A stretch of 12,090 bases of DNA from Leptofilum sp965368765. GTDB lineage: Bacteria > Chloroflexota > Anaerolineae > Promineifilales > Promineifilaceae. The stretch spans positions 1 through 12,090 of the forward strand of contig CBDUOF010000152.1 in NCBI GenBank assembly GCA_965368765.1, given 5' to 3'. Made by a program: the position numbers and the translations under genes. Under the pieces are notes generated by a model that did not search any database, had not been told where the DNA came from, and worked only from the letters and a program-made list of their open reading frames with translations. Positions 1 to 5,448 of this stretch are shown here, one piece after another (positions within the stretch are counted from its first letter, which is position 1; each line of letters starts with the position of its first letter).

Positions 1-1
1 A

Positions 2-409
2 TTTGGCCTTGTGGCAAATCTATTCAGGATACCATTTGGGGTGTTCGGTTTATGGTTGCTATGGGGCGTATGTCGAAACGGCCGTTCGCCGCTCCGCGCC
101 GCTGCCAACACCTTGCTTGCCTACAGCCTGCAAGCCCTGAGCTTCCGCCTCTGGTACAGCACCTGGCCCTTCCTCTGGCAACTGCTAGACGATGCCCCCA
201 CAGCAGATGGTCTTACTTTTCGTCTGCGCACTGGACTTTGGTTCCTGTTTACCGTTCAGCTTTCCGTCCTCATCTATGGACACCTGCGCGTTTATCTACT
301 CGGCGGCAGCCAGCTTGCCGCTCATCTCATAGGCATTCCCTTCGTTTTTCTCCTGCCAGTCTTGCTGGCTTCAGCGCCAAATTGGCAAAACCGGCCAGCG
401 CCTGGCTAA
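2..409 (+). CDS. C-terminal part of a multi-pass membrane protein (5' end outside the window)
   Basis: The frame is open to the left edge and ends at TAA 407-409, so this is probably the tail of a longer gene. A GTG at 11 is the first possible start inside the window, but it has no ribosome binding site. The roughly 135 visible residues are strongly hydrophobic, with about four membrane-spanning stretches: near FGVFGLWLLWGV, around the Leu/Ala-rich segment leading into YSTWPFLWQLL, TGLWFLFTVQLSVLIYG, and LIGIPFVFLLPVLLAS. The aromatic WYSTWPFLW segment resembles the C-terminal membrane part of GT-C type polyprenyl-phosphate sugar transferases, but this is only a resemblance. Another membrane protein family is equally possible. 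It converges on the SnoaL-like gene with a 72-base gap in which no clear terminator is seen. It carries one ACGGCCGT palindrome (78-85). Confidence 0.55.
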   Translation, partial: FGLVANLFRIPFGVFGLWLLWGVCRNGRSPLRAAANTLLAYSLQALSFRLWYSTWPFLWQLLDDAPTADGLTFRLRTGLWFLFTVQLSVLIYGHLRVYLLGGSQLAAHLIGIPFVFLLPVLLASAPNWQNRPAPG

Positions 410-481
410 GATAGTGTAAGGTATACATTCCTTGCCCAGAGCGGCTGAAGTAAAACGATTAACGATGCTATTGGGGCATTC

Positions 482-865
482 CTAGTACATTGTATTTCCA
501 TTCTTCGATTCACTTGGAATTGCTTGTATTGAGTCCCAGTGCTCAACAATCTTCCCATTTTCGTCAAACCGGAAAAAATCCATCGTGACGTATTGGTCAT
601 TCCCAGGCCATGTCTGGTGCGTATGCAGTGCCACCAACTCTCCCTCGGCAACAGCTCGTACAAATTCAATTTGCTTGCCGTCGTAATCGCGAGCCATTTC
701 GTCAAAATAGTCGATAAAAGCCTGCTTACCATCACCCACTGCTGGGTTATGCTGGATATAATTATCCCCAACATATTTCGCAACCGCCTCAGCCGGATTG
801 CCTAAATACGCCATCTTGTAGAACGCTATCGCATTCTTCTTATTTGCTGCCAGATCGTGTTTCAT
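482..865 (-). CDS. SnoaL-like / NTF2-fold protein (predicted aldol-condensation-type family)
   Basis: A 127-residue protein of the SnoaL-like NTF2-fold superfamily, closest in style to the predicted SnoaL-like family COG4922. These are small cone-shaped alpha+beta barrels; some are polyketide cyclases, but most are uncharacterised. Visible marks are the N-terminal helix AIAFYKMAYLGNPAEAV, the conserved YIQHNPAVGDGKQAF (36-50), the strand ALHTHQTWPG (79-88), the FFRFDENGKIVEHWDSIQ strand pair (97-114), and the closing NTMY, which is typical of this family. The start at 865 is chosen because GGAG lies 8 bases upstream; the frame stays open 17 codons further but without a ribosome binding site. 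It lies 91 bases downstream of the reductase on the same strand, so co-transcription is likely. The gap holds small hairpins built from TCGCT/AGCGA. The substrate cannot be told from the sequence. Confidence 0.85.
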   Translation of the reverse strand: MKHDLAANKKNAIAFYKMAYLGNPAEAVAKYVGDNYIQHNPAVGDGKQAFIDYFDEMARDYDGKQIEFVRAVAEGELVALHTHQTWPGNDQYVTMDFFRFDENGKIVEHWDSIQAIPSESKNGNTMY

Positions 866-956
866 TCTTTCTCCTCGTATAATGTCGCTGAGCAAGCGAC
901 GATTTTCTTGCAGCAACTCCTCGTCGTAGCGAAGGTCGCTGTTTTCTCCTGGACAA

Positions 957-1976
957 CTAGAACCCTTCCAGTACGATTTTTCCTCGCGCAGAGCCGCTTT
1001 CTATCCGTGCGTGCACTCCGCGCAAGGTCATCGCATCAATCTTCCCCGCTACGTCGGTAGCGGTGGAACGGATGCGACCGGCATCAACCAATGCAGCCAC
1101 TTCATTCAACAGAATACTCTGTTCCTCCAAATCCGGTGTGCCAAAGAGCGGGCGAGTGAACATCAATTCCCAGTGAAGTGACACGGCTTTAAGCTTTAGC
1201 GGCATCGCATTGAGGACTTCCATGTCATCAATCAGGCCAAAACGACCCTGCGGCGCGATCAGTTGAACAATGTCCTCATAATGCTGCTCAGTTTGCGTCG
1301 TTGAGAACACAAAACCAGGCGCGCCAAGCCCAAGCGTTTCAACCTGAGGTGCCAAAGGTTGGCGGTGGTTGATCACGTGATGAGCGCCACATTCGCGCAC
1401 CCAAGCCTCTGTTTCTGGTCGTGAGGCAGTGGCGATCACCGTTAGATCTGTCAGGGCACGCAAAAGCTGAATGGTGATCGAGCCAACGCCACCTGCGCCA
1501 CCAATGACCAGTATACGGTTTCCGCCTTGCGGAGTCGGCCGTTTCACACTCAGCCGATCAAACAGCATTTCCCAAGCGGTGATGGCGGTGAGTGGCAGTG
1601 CCGCGGCCTCTGCATCGCTGAGGCTAGTGGGTTTGCGGCCAACAATGCGTTCATCAACAAGATGATATTCGCTATTGGTGCCCGGGCGGTCGATGGACCC
1701 AGCATAATAAACAGCGTCGCCGGGTTTGAAATTCTGCACTTTTGACCCGACGGACTCCACCACGCCAGCCGCATCAAATCCAAGAACGCGCCATTCGTTT
1801 GGTTCAGGTGGCGCTCCGGCGCGTAATTTCACGTCTACCGGATTGACCGACACGGCATTGACCTTGACAAGCAGATCGCGATTCTTAGCCTGGGGTATCT
1901 CGAGTACAATGTCTTGCAAGGCGTCATCCCGGTCAACAGGACCAGGGCATTTATAGCCAACAGCTTTCATTTTCAT
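957..1976 (-). CDS. Zinc-free alcohol dehydrogenase / NADPH:quinone reductase family oxidoreductase (MDR superfamily)
   Basis: A 339-residue medium-chain dehydrogenase/reductase, most like the 'zinc-type alcohol dehydrogenase-like' subfamily (TIGR02817 style). It starts MKMKAVGYK and has the GroES-like N-terminal domain with SVNPVDVKLRAG (43-54), where zinc enzymes carry the catalytic cysteine. That cysteine is absent, so the protein should be zinc-independent, like quinone reductases. GFDAAGVVESVG is at 67-77. The Rossmann nucleotide-binding loop is VIGGAGGVGS (157-166), followed by ATASRPE, which suggests NADPH. The start at 1976 is preferred because GGAG lies 8 bases upstream; a 28-codon upstream extension to 2060 has no ribosome binding site and would run through the inverted repeat at 2052-2104. 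It is divergent from the HxlR regulator and followed by the SnoaL-like gene. This regulator/reductase layout resembles QorR/qor2 and YodB-type quinone or electrophile response systems. The real substrate is unknown. Confidence 0.9.
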   Translation of the reverse strand: MKMKAVGYKCPGPVDRDDALQDIVLEIPQAKNRDLLVKVNAVSVNPVDVKLRAGAPPEPNEWRVLGFDAAGVVESVGSKVQNFKPGDAVYYAGSIDRPGTNSEYHLVDERIVGRKPTSLSDAEAAALPLTAITAWEMLFDRLSVKRPTPQGGNRILVIGGAGGVGSITIQLLRALTDLTVIATASRPETEAWVRECGAHHVINHRQPLAPQVETLGLGAPGFVFSTTQTEQHYEDIVQLIAPQGRFGLIDDMEVLNAMPLKLKAVSLHWELMFTRPLFGTPDLEEQSILLNEVAALVDAGRIRSTATDVAGKIDAMTLRGVHARIESGSARGKIVLEGF

Positions 1977-2051
1977 CGTTATTCTCCAGTTTCTGGTGAA
2001 AACGGGAAAGATCTTTGAATTTAAAAATAGTGATTCTCCCGTTTTCCCTGA

Positions 2052-2104
2052 GTAAACCACAACGAAATGGCCATTTTTACGCCAATAGACTTTTTGTGGT
2101 TTAC
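2052..2104. repeat. Inverted repeat, 11-base perfect arms, in the regulator/reductase divergent region
   Basis: GTAAACCACAA at 2052-2062 is the exact reverse complement of TTGTGGTTTAC at 2094-2104, with 31 bases between the arms. The centres are 42 bases apart, about four helical turns, so two dimers could bind the same face of the DNA. It lies 76-128 bases upstream of the reductase start and upstream of the regulator promoter. An operator is the natural guess, but a cruciform or an mRNA leader hairpin cannot be excluded. Confidence 0.6.
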
Positions 2105-2157
2105 CCTAAAGATTCCTTACAAGATTTTGTATTTTGATGCGGCTCATTTAGGAATGA

Positions 2158-2186
2158 TTGTTACCACGTTACGACAAGCGTATACT
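2158..2186 (+). promoter_or_regulatory. Probable sigma-70 type promoter of the HxlR regulator
   Basis: TTGTTA at 2158-2163 (4 of 6 matches to TTGACA) is followed after exactly 17 bases by TATACT at 2181-2186 (5 of 6 matches to TATAAT). Transcription would start near 2193, inside the 10-base palindrome AGCAATTGCT (2192-2201). This leaves a leader of about 64 bases before ATG 2257. It also rules out the upstream TTG at 2158 as the translation start, since that codon would be the -35 box. Confidence 0.5.
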
Positions 2187-2225
2187 ACACAAGCAATTGC
2201 TACAAGTACGCACTTTTATTATAGA

Positions 2226-2245
2226 TACTATCAAAAAGGATAGTA
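2226..2245. promoter_or_regulatory. Candidate HxlR-type operator: perfect 7-base inverted repeat
   Basis: TACTATC at 2226-2232 and GATAGTA at 2239-2245 are perfect reverse complements separated by six bases (AAAAAG). The right arm runs into the AAGGAA ribosome binding site (2245-2250) of the regulator gene. A TACT...AGTA dyad of this size fits the short symmetrical sites bound by dimeric HxlR/MarR-type winged-helix proteins such as YodB. Bound protein would block the leader (autoregulation). Alternatively, the RNA hairpin could hide the ribosome binding site. Confidence 0.5.
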
Positions 2246-2256
2246 AGGAATTGTTC

Positions 2257-2670
2257 ATGAAACAGGCAACGTATAGTTCTGAGAGAGGCTGTCCGGTTGA
2301 AGTCACCTTAAGCGTCATTGGTGGAAAATGGAAAGGGATCATTATCTATCATTTGATGACAAAAACGATACGCTTTAATGAATTGCAGCGAATGCTGCCG
2401 AATACCACACCGCGCATGTTGACAAAACAACTGCGCGAGCTTGAACAAGACGGGGTTGTCCATCGAGAGGTTTATCCACAAGTTCCCCCCAAGGTAGAGT
2501 ATTCGTTAACCGATTTTGGCCGATCGCTGATTCCCATCGTGACTCAAATGGAAACCTGGGGTAATCAATTCGTGTCGAACATTATGCACGAACAGCCCCC
2601 CAATGGGTCTTCCAGCAAACGCGTCTCACAGCTGAAGGAGGCGTTTCCGGCCCCGAAAGCTGAGCAGTAG
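2257..2670 (+). CDS. HxlR-family winged-helix transcriptional regulator with a single N-terminal cysteine
   Basis: A 137-residue HxlR-family regulator. The family signature is clear: ERGCPVEVTLSVIGGKWKG (9-27), the DNA-contacting helix TPRMLTKQLRELEQDGVV (51-68), and the wing EVYPQVPPKVEYSLTDFG (71-88). The tail of about 30 residues is polar and Lys/Ser-rich. Cys12 is the only cysteine in the protein and sits where YodB, QorR and HypR-type members carry their redox-sensing cysteine. Repression relieved by thiol modification is therefore an inference from the family. ATG 2257 has AAGGAA 6 bases upstream; the longer frame back to 2158 overlaps the promoter. It is divergent from the reductase, its likely target, with 280 bases between the two starts. 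The gene uses more A/T-ending codons than its right-hand neighbours and contains no ACGGCCGT. Confidence 0.9.
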   Translation: MKQATYSSERGCPVEVTLSVIGGKWKGIIIYHLMTKTIRFNELQRMLPNTTPRMLTKQLRELEQDGVVHREVYPQVPPKVEYSLTDFGRSLIPIVTQMETWGNQFVSNIMHEQPPNGSSSKRVSQLKEAFPAPKAEQ

Positions 2671-2770
2671 ACGCAACAATCTCGATAATTCCAGCGGCAG
2701 ACATTTCCCTTGACCGTCTCCAGGTGTACCGTTTTCATTTATAGGATTTATCTTCTCTAATTTAGTTGGA

Positions 2771-3640
2771 ATGTGGGTATTTATGGATATGAATGAAGCG
2801 GCATTAATTACGGCCGTTACCAGCGCAATCAAGAACTCGCGCAAATACGGCGACACCAGTGAAGCCACCATTCGACAGCTGGCGGAAGAAGCGGCGCGGC
2901 AGCACAAGAAGCCCAAAGCGGCAATCAAGGCCGTGCGTGCCCGGCTGCACAGCATCATGGCGCCATACCTGGGTGACCCCAACTATACGGCCGTTGCCCG
3001 GCAGCTCAGCGAGGCGTTCCAGAATCACGACGACGCCCGCATCACTGAGCTTTGCCTGCAATGCCTGAACGCCCATCTTTCTACCCGCGAGCGGCTACCC
3101 ATCATGGCCGACTTTTACGCCCAAATCTTTGCCGTCACCGGCCAACCCCAGGCTATTCTGGACATTGCCTGCGCCCTGAATCCACTGGCACTGCGCTGGA
3201 TGTTCCCCAAAACCACAAATCCGTCCTCAGGTATCAGGGATTCGTTCAAGTTATATGCCTATGACATTCACGAGCCGCGGATTCAGTTTATCAACCATTA
3301 CCTCCAATTGGAAGGGCTAGAACCACTGGCGCGGGTGCAAGATGTCGCGATGCAGGTTCCGCAGGAGCAGGCAGATGTGGCGCTATTTCTCAAAGAGATG
3401 CCCCGTTTTACCCGTAACTATGGTGATTTGGGACGGCCGTTGCTGGAAGCACTCAACGTCCGCTGGCTGGTTCTCTCCTACCCCAGCGTCAGCACCCACG
3501 GCGGACGGAACCTCACCAACCGCTATCGCGACTTCATGCAAAAGCTCATCGACGGGCTCGATTGGCCAGTGACAGAGCTGTTATTTGAGGGGGAACTGGT
3601 TTTTATAATCGATAAGCAAGGCCAGGGCGGACCACATTAA
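2771..3640 (+). CDS. Arm/Rmt (FmrO) family 16S rRNA m7G1405-type methyltransferase homologue
   Basis: A 289-residue protein of the FmrO/Arm/Rmt family, SAM-dependent enzymes that methylate N7 of G1405 in helix 44 of 16S rRNA and so block 4,6-disubstituted deoxystreptamine aminoglycosides. Order of features: a helical N-terminal domain (about 5-105) of the kind used for 30S docking; TRERLPIMADFYAQIF (105-120), matching the family's S(T)RERLP...FY; SAM motif I ILDIACALNPLAL (129-141); YAYDIHEP (162-169) as the acidic SAM-ribose strand; ADVALFLKEMPRF (201-213); and the family hallmark LSYPSVSTHGGRN (235-247), corresponding to SFPT(K/R)SLGGR. LLFEGELVFIID closes the fold. The usual motif I Gly is Ala (CALNP), and about ten extra residues lie at 146-158. 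In-frame ATGs at 2783 and 2789 are possible starts; none has a strong ribosome binding site. It follows hxlR by 100 bases, with TTGACC at 2710-2715 a possible -35 but no good -10. Three ACGGCCGT copies lie inside it. Methylation of G1405 is inferred. Confidence 0.88.
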   Translation: MWVFMDMNEAALITAVTSAIKNSRKYGDTSEATIRQLAEEAARQHKKPKAAIKAVRARLHSIMAPYLGDPNYTAVARQLSEAFQNHDDARITELCLQCLNAHLSTRERLPIMADFYAQIFAVTGQPQAILDIACALNPLALRWMFPKTTNPSSGIRDSFKLYAYDIHEPRIQFINHYLQLEGLEPLARVQDVAMQVPQEQADVALFLKEMPRFTRNYGDLGRPLLEALNVRWLVLSYPSVSTHGGRNLTNRYRDFMQKLIDGLDWPVTELLFEGELVFIIDKQGQGGPH

Positions 3641-3794
3641 GGCAGAGACCTGACTGGTTGCTCCTTTCAGCCTTGAACAATGTTTAATCAACCGCTCTGG
3701 CCTGCTCAACACCTAATCGATACCGCACGGCGCAAGTTGCGCTGCGTTTCCGGCAATGAAATCATCCACTGCACGCACGGCCACGTCACAAACG

Positions 3795-5201
3795 CTAATC
3801 CGCCAGGTCCGCTGCAATTTCCAGTTCATCTTCTTTGGCCGCCTGCTGTGGCCGAACGCGATGATGCTTGGGCACCGTGACCGTTTCTGCCACCACAGCC
3901 TGCGTGTCTCTAATATTGAGCTGATCAAACAGGAACTCAAACTGCGCTTGCAGCACCTGCCCCAGATGTTCCTGCGAGTCGGCGGGCAAATCCCACCATT
4001 GCTGCTTCAAAGGACCAAAGGCCCGCTTGCGCTCACTATAAAAGAATTGATCCTCTGTTTGGCCTGCCTTCTGCGTCTGGTTGGCGCGAATATAGTCATA
4101 GGCCGCTGCCACCATGTCGGCTGGGGCATGATCATAAATCATGTTCTGGAACCCGGTAGCCAGATGCACTTCTACCGTGCCAACCTCTGGGAATTTGTGG
4201 AAAGCATCTGGCGGCAGTGTGGACGCCCCATGCTGTACCGCCCCACCAATACCATAGGTATCGCGCGCTGCCGCGCTCAGGGCGCGCAGGGTCTCAAAAT
4301 CCACCTTCACCTGTGCCAGGGTGCCGTCGGGCAAGACCACGCCACCGTGGCTGGTACCGGTTTGCACAGAAATTTTAGAGATGCCGATGACGCCGTCCAG
4401 TTCGCGCCGATACCCTTGCATAAAGGCGTGCAGTTCTTCCACCGTAGAATTTTTATGGCCCACTTCGCCAATCTCGCCGCCCAACGAAATAGTGATGTCG
4501 TCCGGCTCCAAATCACGAGCATACCGCGTCAATTCAGCACACAGTGTGTAGTTGAGGCGCTGCTGTTCGTCCAGCGTGGGAAAGTCCAAATCGACCAGGG
4601 TGGAGGTATCAATGTCGATATTGTAAAAGCCAGCGGCGATGGCCTCTTGCATCAATGCTTTGACGGCTGCCAGCTCTTTGTCCGGGTCTGCCTGGTACGC
4701 TTTGGCCGACACTTGAAAATGGTCGCCCTGGATAAAAATAGGGCCACGGTACCCTTCTTTGATAGCGGCACCTATAAGAGAAGTTGTGTATTCGTACGGC
4801 CGTTGCCCGGTATAACCAATCTCCGAGCGGGCAATTTCTAGCAAAAGTGCGCCAGCATTGTGCGTGTGGGCCGCCCGAAAAATGGCGCGACCGGTGTTGA
4901 AGTTCATCCCCCGCACGTTAATGGCGGGAACCGTAAAATTATGCGGCACGTCCCCTCGGCCAATTGCCATATACAATTCATGGATCGACGCTGGATAGAT
5001 GCCCAACGCCTGGCCCAATTCCCACAGCAGCCAGCGAGCCGTATCCCGGGTTAAACCAGTGCCAAAAACGGCCGTATAGACCACCGCGTCAACCTTTGAC
5101 TTCAAGACCCCCTCGTTGCTAACCTGTACGCTGCTGCCTTCGACGCGGACACCGTCCGCCACATGATGAAACAATGTATCTACAGATTCAAATGCCTTCA
5201 T
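3795..5201 (-). CDS. fba: Class II fructose-bisphosphate aldolase, long form
   Basis: A 468-residue class II (zinc-dependent) aldolase, which cleaves fructose 1,6-bisphosphate to dihydroxyacetone phosphate and glyceraldehyde 3-phosphate in the cytoplasm. It is longer than the usual 280-360 residues because of an N-terminal domain (about 1-85, with TRDTARWLLWELGQALGIYP) and a charged C-terminal tail (about 437-468). Core motifs are in order: VPAINVRGMN (91-100), IFIQGDHFQ with the zinc/catalytic pair DH (160-161), the acidic strand YNIDIDTSTL (193-202), GGEIGEVGHK (241-250), the phosphate/zinc loop VQTGTSHGG (279-287), VQHGAST (322-328) and VHLATGFQN (345-353). The start at 5201 has AGGAG 9 bases upstream; the 19-codon extension to 5258 lacks one. 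It is divergent from phosphofructokinase (247-base gap), so both likely share control. A related ketose-bisphosphate aldolase specificity (e.g. tagatose) is the main alternative. Confidence 0.9.
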   Translation of the reverse strand: MKAFESVDTLFHHVADGVRVEGSSVQVSNEGVLKSKVDAVVYTAVFGTGLTRDTARWLLWELGQALGIYPASIHELYMAIGRGDVPHNFTVPAINVRGMNFNTGRAIFRAAHTHNAGALLLEIARSEIGYTGQRPYEYTTSLIGAAIKEGYRGPIFIQGDHFQVSAKAYQADPDKELAAVKALMQEAIAAGFYNIDIDTSTLVDLDFPTLDEQQRLNYTLCAELTRYARDLEPDDITISLGGEIGEVGHKNSTVEELHAFMQGYRRELDGVIGISKISVQTGTSHGGVVLPDGTLAQVKVDFETLRALSAAARDTYGIGGAVQHGASTLPPDAFHKFPEVGTVEVHLATGFQNMIYDHAPADMVAAAYDYIRANQTQKAGQTEDQFFYSERKRAFGPLKQQWWDLPADSQEHLGQVLQAQFEFLFDQLNIRDTQAVVAETVTVPKHHRVRPQQAAKEDELEIAADLAD

Positions 5202-5318
5202 AATCGTTGTCTCCTTTTGTGGAAAAGAGCCCAAGGAGGGCATCCTCCATTTGCTCATCCGCAGTTACGCATATAATTAAGGGAAGCCGCTACGCCTGAG
5301 TCGGCGGGTTCATCCTAC

Positions 5319-5348
5319 AGTATAGTCGTGAATAGGAAGCTATTACAA
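5319..5348 (-). promoter_or_regulatory. Candidate promoter of the aldolase gene
   Basis: On the minus strand TTGTAA (plus coordinates 5343-5348, 4 of 6 matches) is followed after 18 bases by TATACT (5319-5324, 5 of 6 matches). Transcription would start near 5312, giving a leader of about 110 bases. Its -35 box overlaps the proposed -35 of the divergent phosphofructokinase promoter. Confidence 0.35.
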
Positions 5349-5369
5349 TGGACAGGAAGATGTTATGAT
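5342..5369 (+). promoter_or_regulatory. Candidate promoter of the phosphofructokinase gene
   Basis: ATTACA (5342-5347, 4 of 6 matches to TTGACA), a 16-base spacer and TATGAT (5364-5369, 5 of 6 matches). A start near 5376 would leave a leader of about 70 bases. A perfect TATAAT also occurs at 5272-5277 but lacks a well-spaced -35, so it is second choice. Confidence 0.35.
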
Positions 5370-5448
5370 ATTTGTTACAGTCTACAAATGACAAAGGGCA
5401 GCTATGCTCTAGTGGTCTAACCGTTTTTGAAAAAGCAAGGAGTAAAAA

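Noticed and set aside
2158..2256. 33-codon N-terminal extension of the HxlR regulator starting at TTG 2158
   Set aside because: The extension would begin in the -35 box and run through the promoter and dyad; ATG 2257 has a good ribosome binding site and gives a normal family length.
3728..3744. Small hairpin GCGCA-AGT-TGCGC as a terminator between the Arm/Rmt-like gene and the aldolase gene
   Set aside because: Only five base pairs and no T-tract on either strand; no convincing terminator was found in the 3641-3794 gap.
3756..4841. 361-codon open frame on the plus strand, antisense to the aldolase gene
   Set aside because: It covers most of a well-recognised aldolase on the other strand, its product shows no recognisable domain, and it has no ribosome binding site; its length follows from the codon bias of the real gene.
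5396..5430. tRNA-like D-arm string (GCTCTAGTGGTCTAA) before phosphofructokinase
   Set aside because: No matching acceptor stem, anticodon arm or T-arm (GGTTCGAATCC-like) follows.
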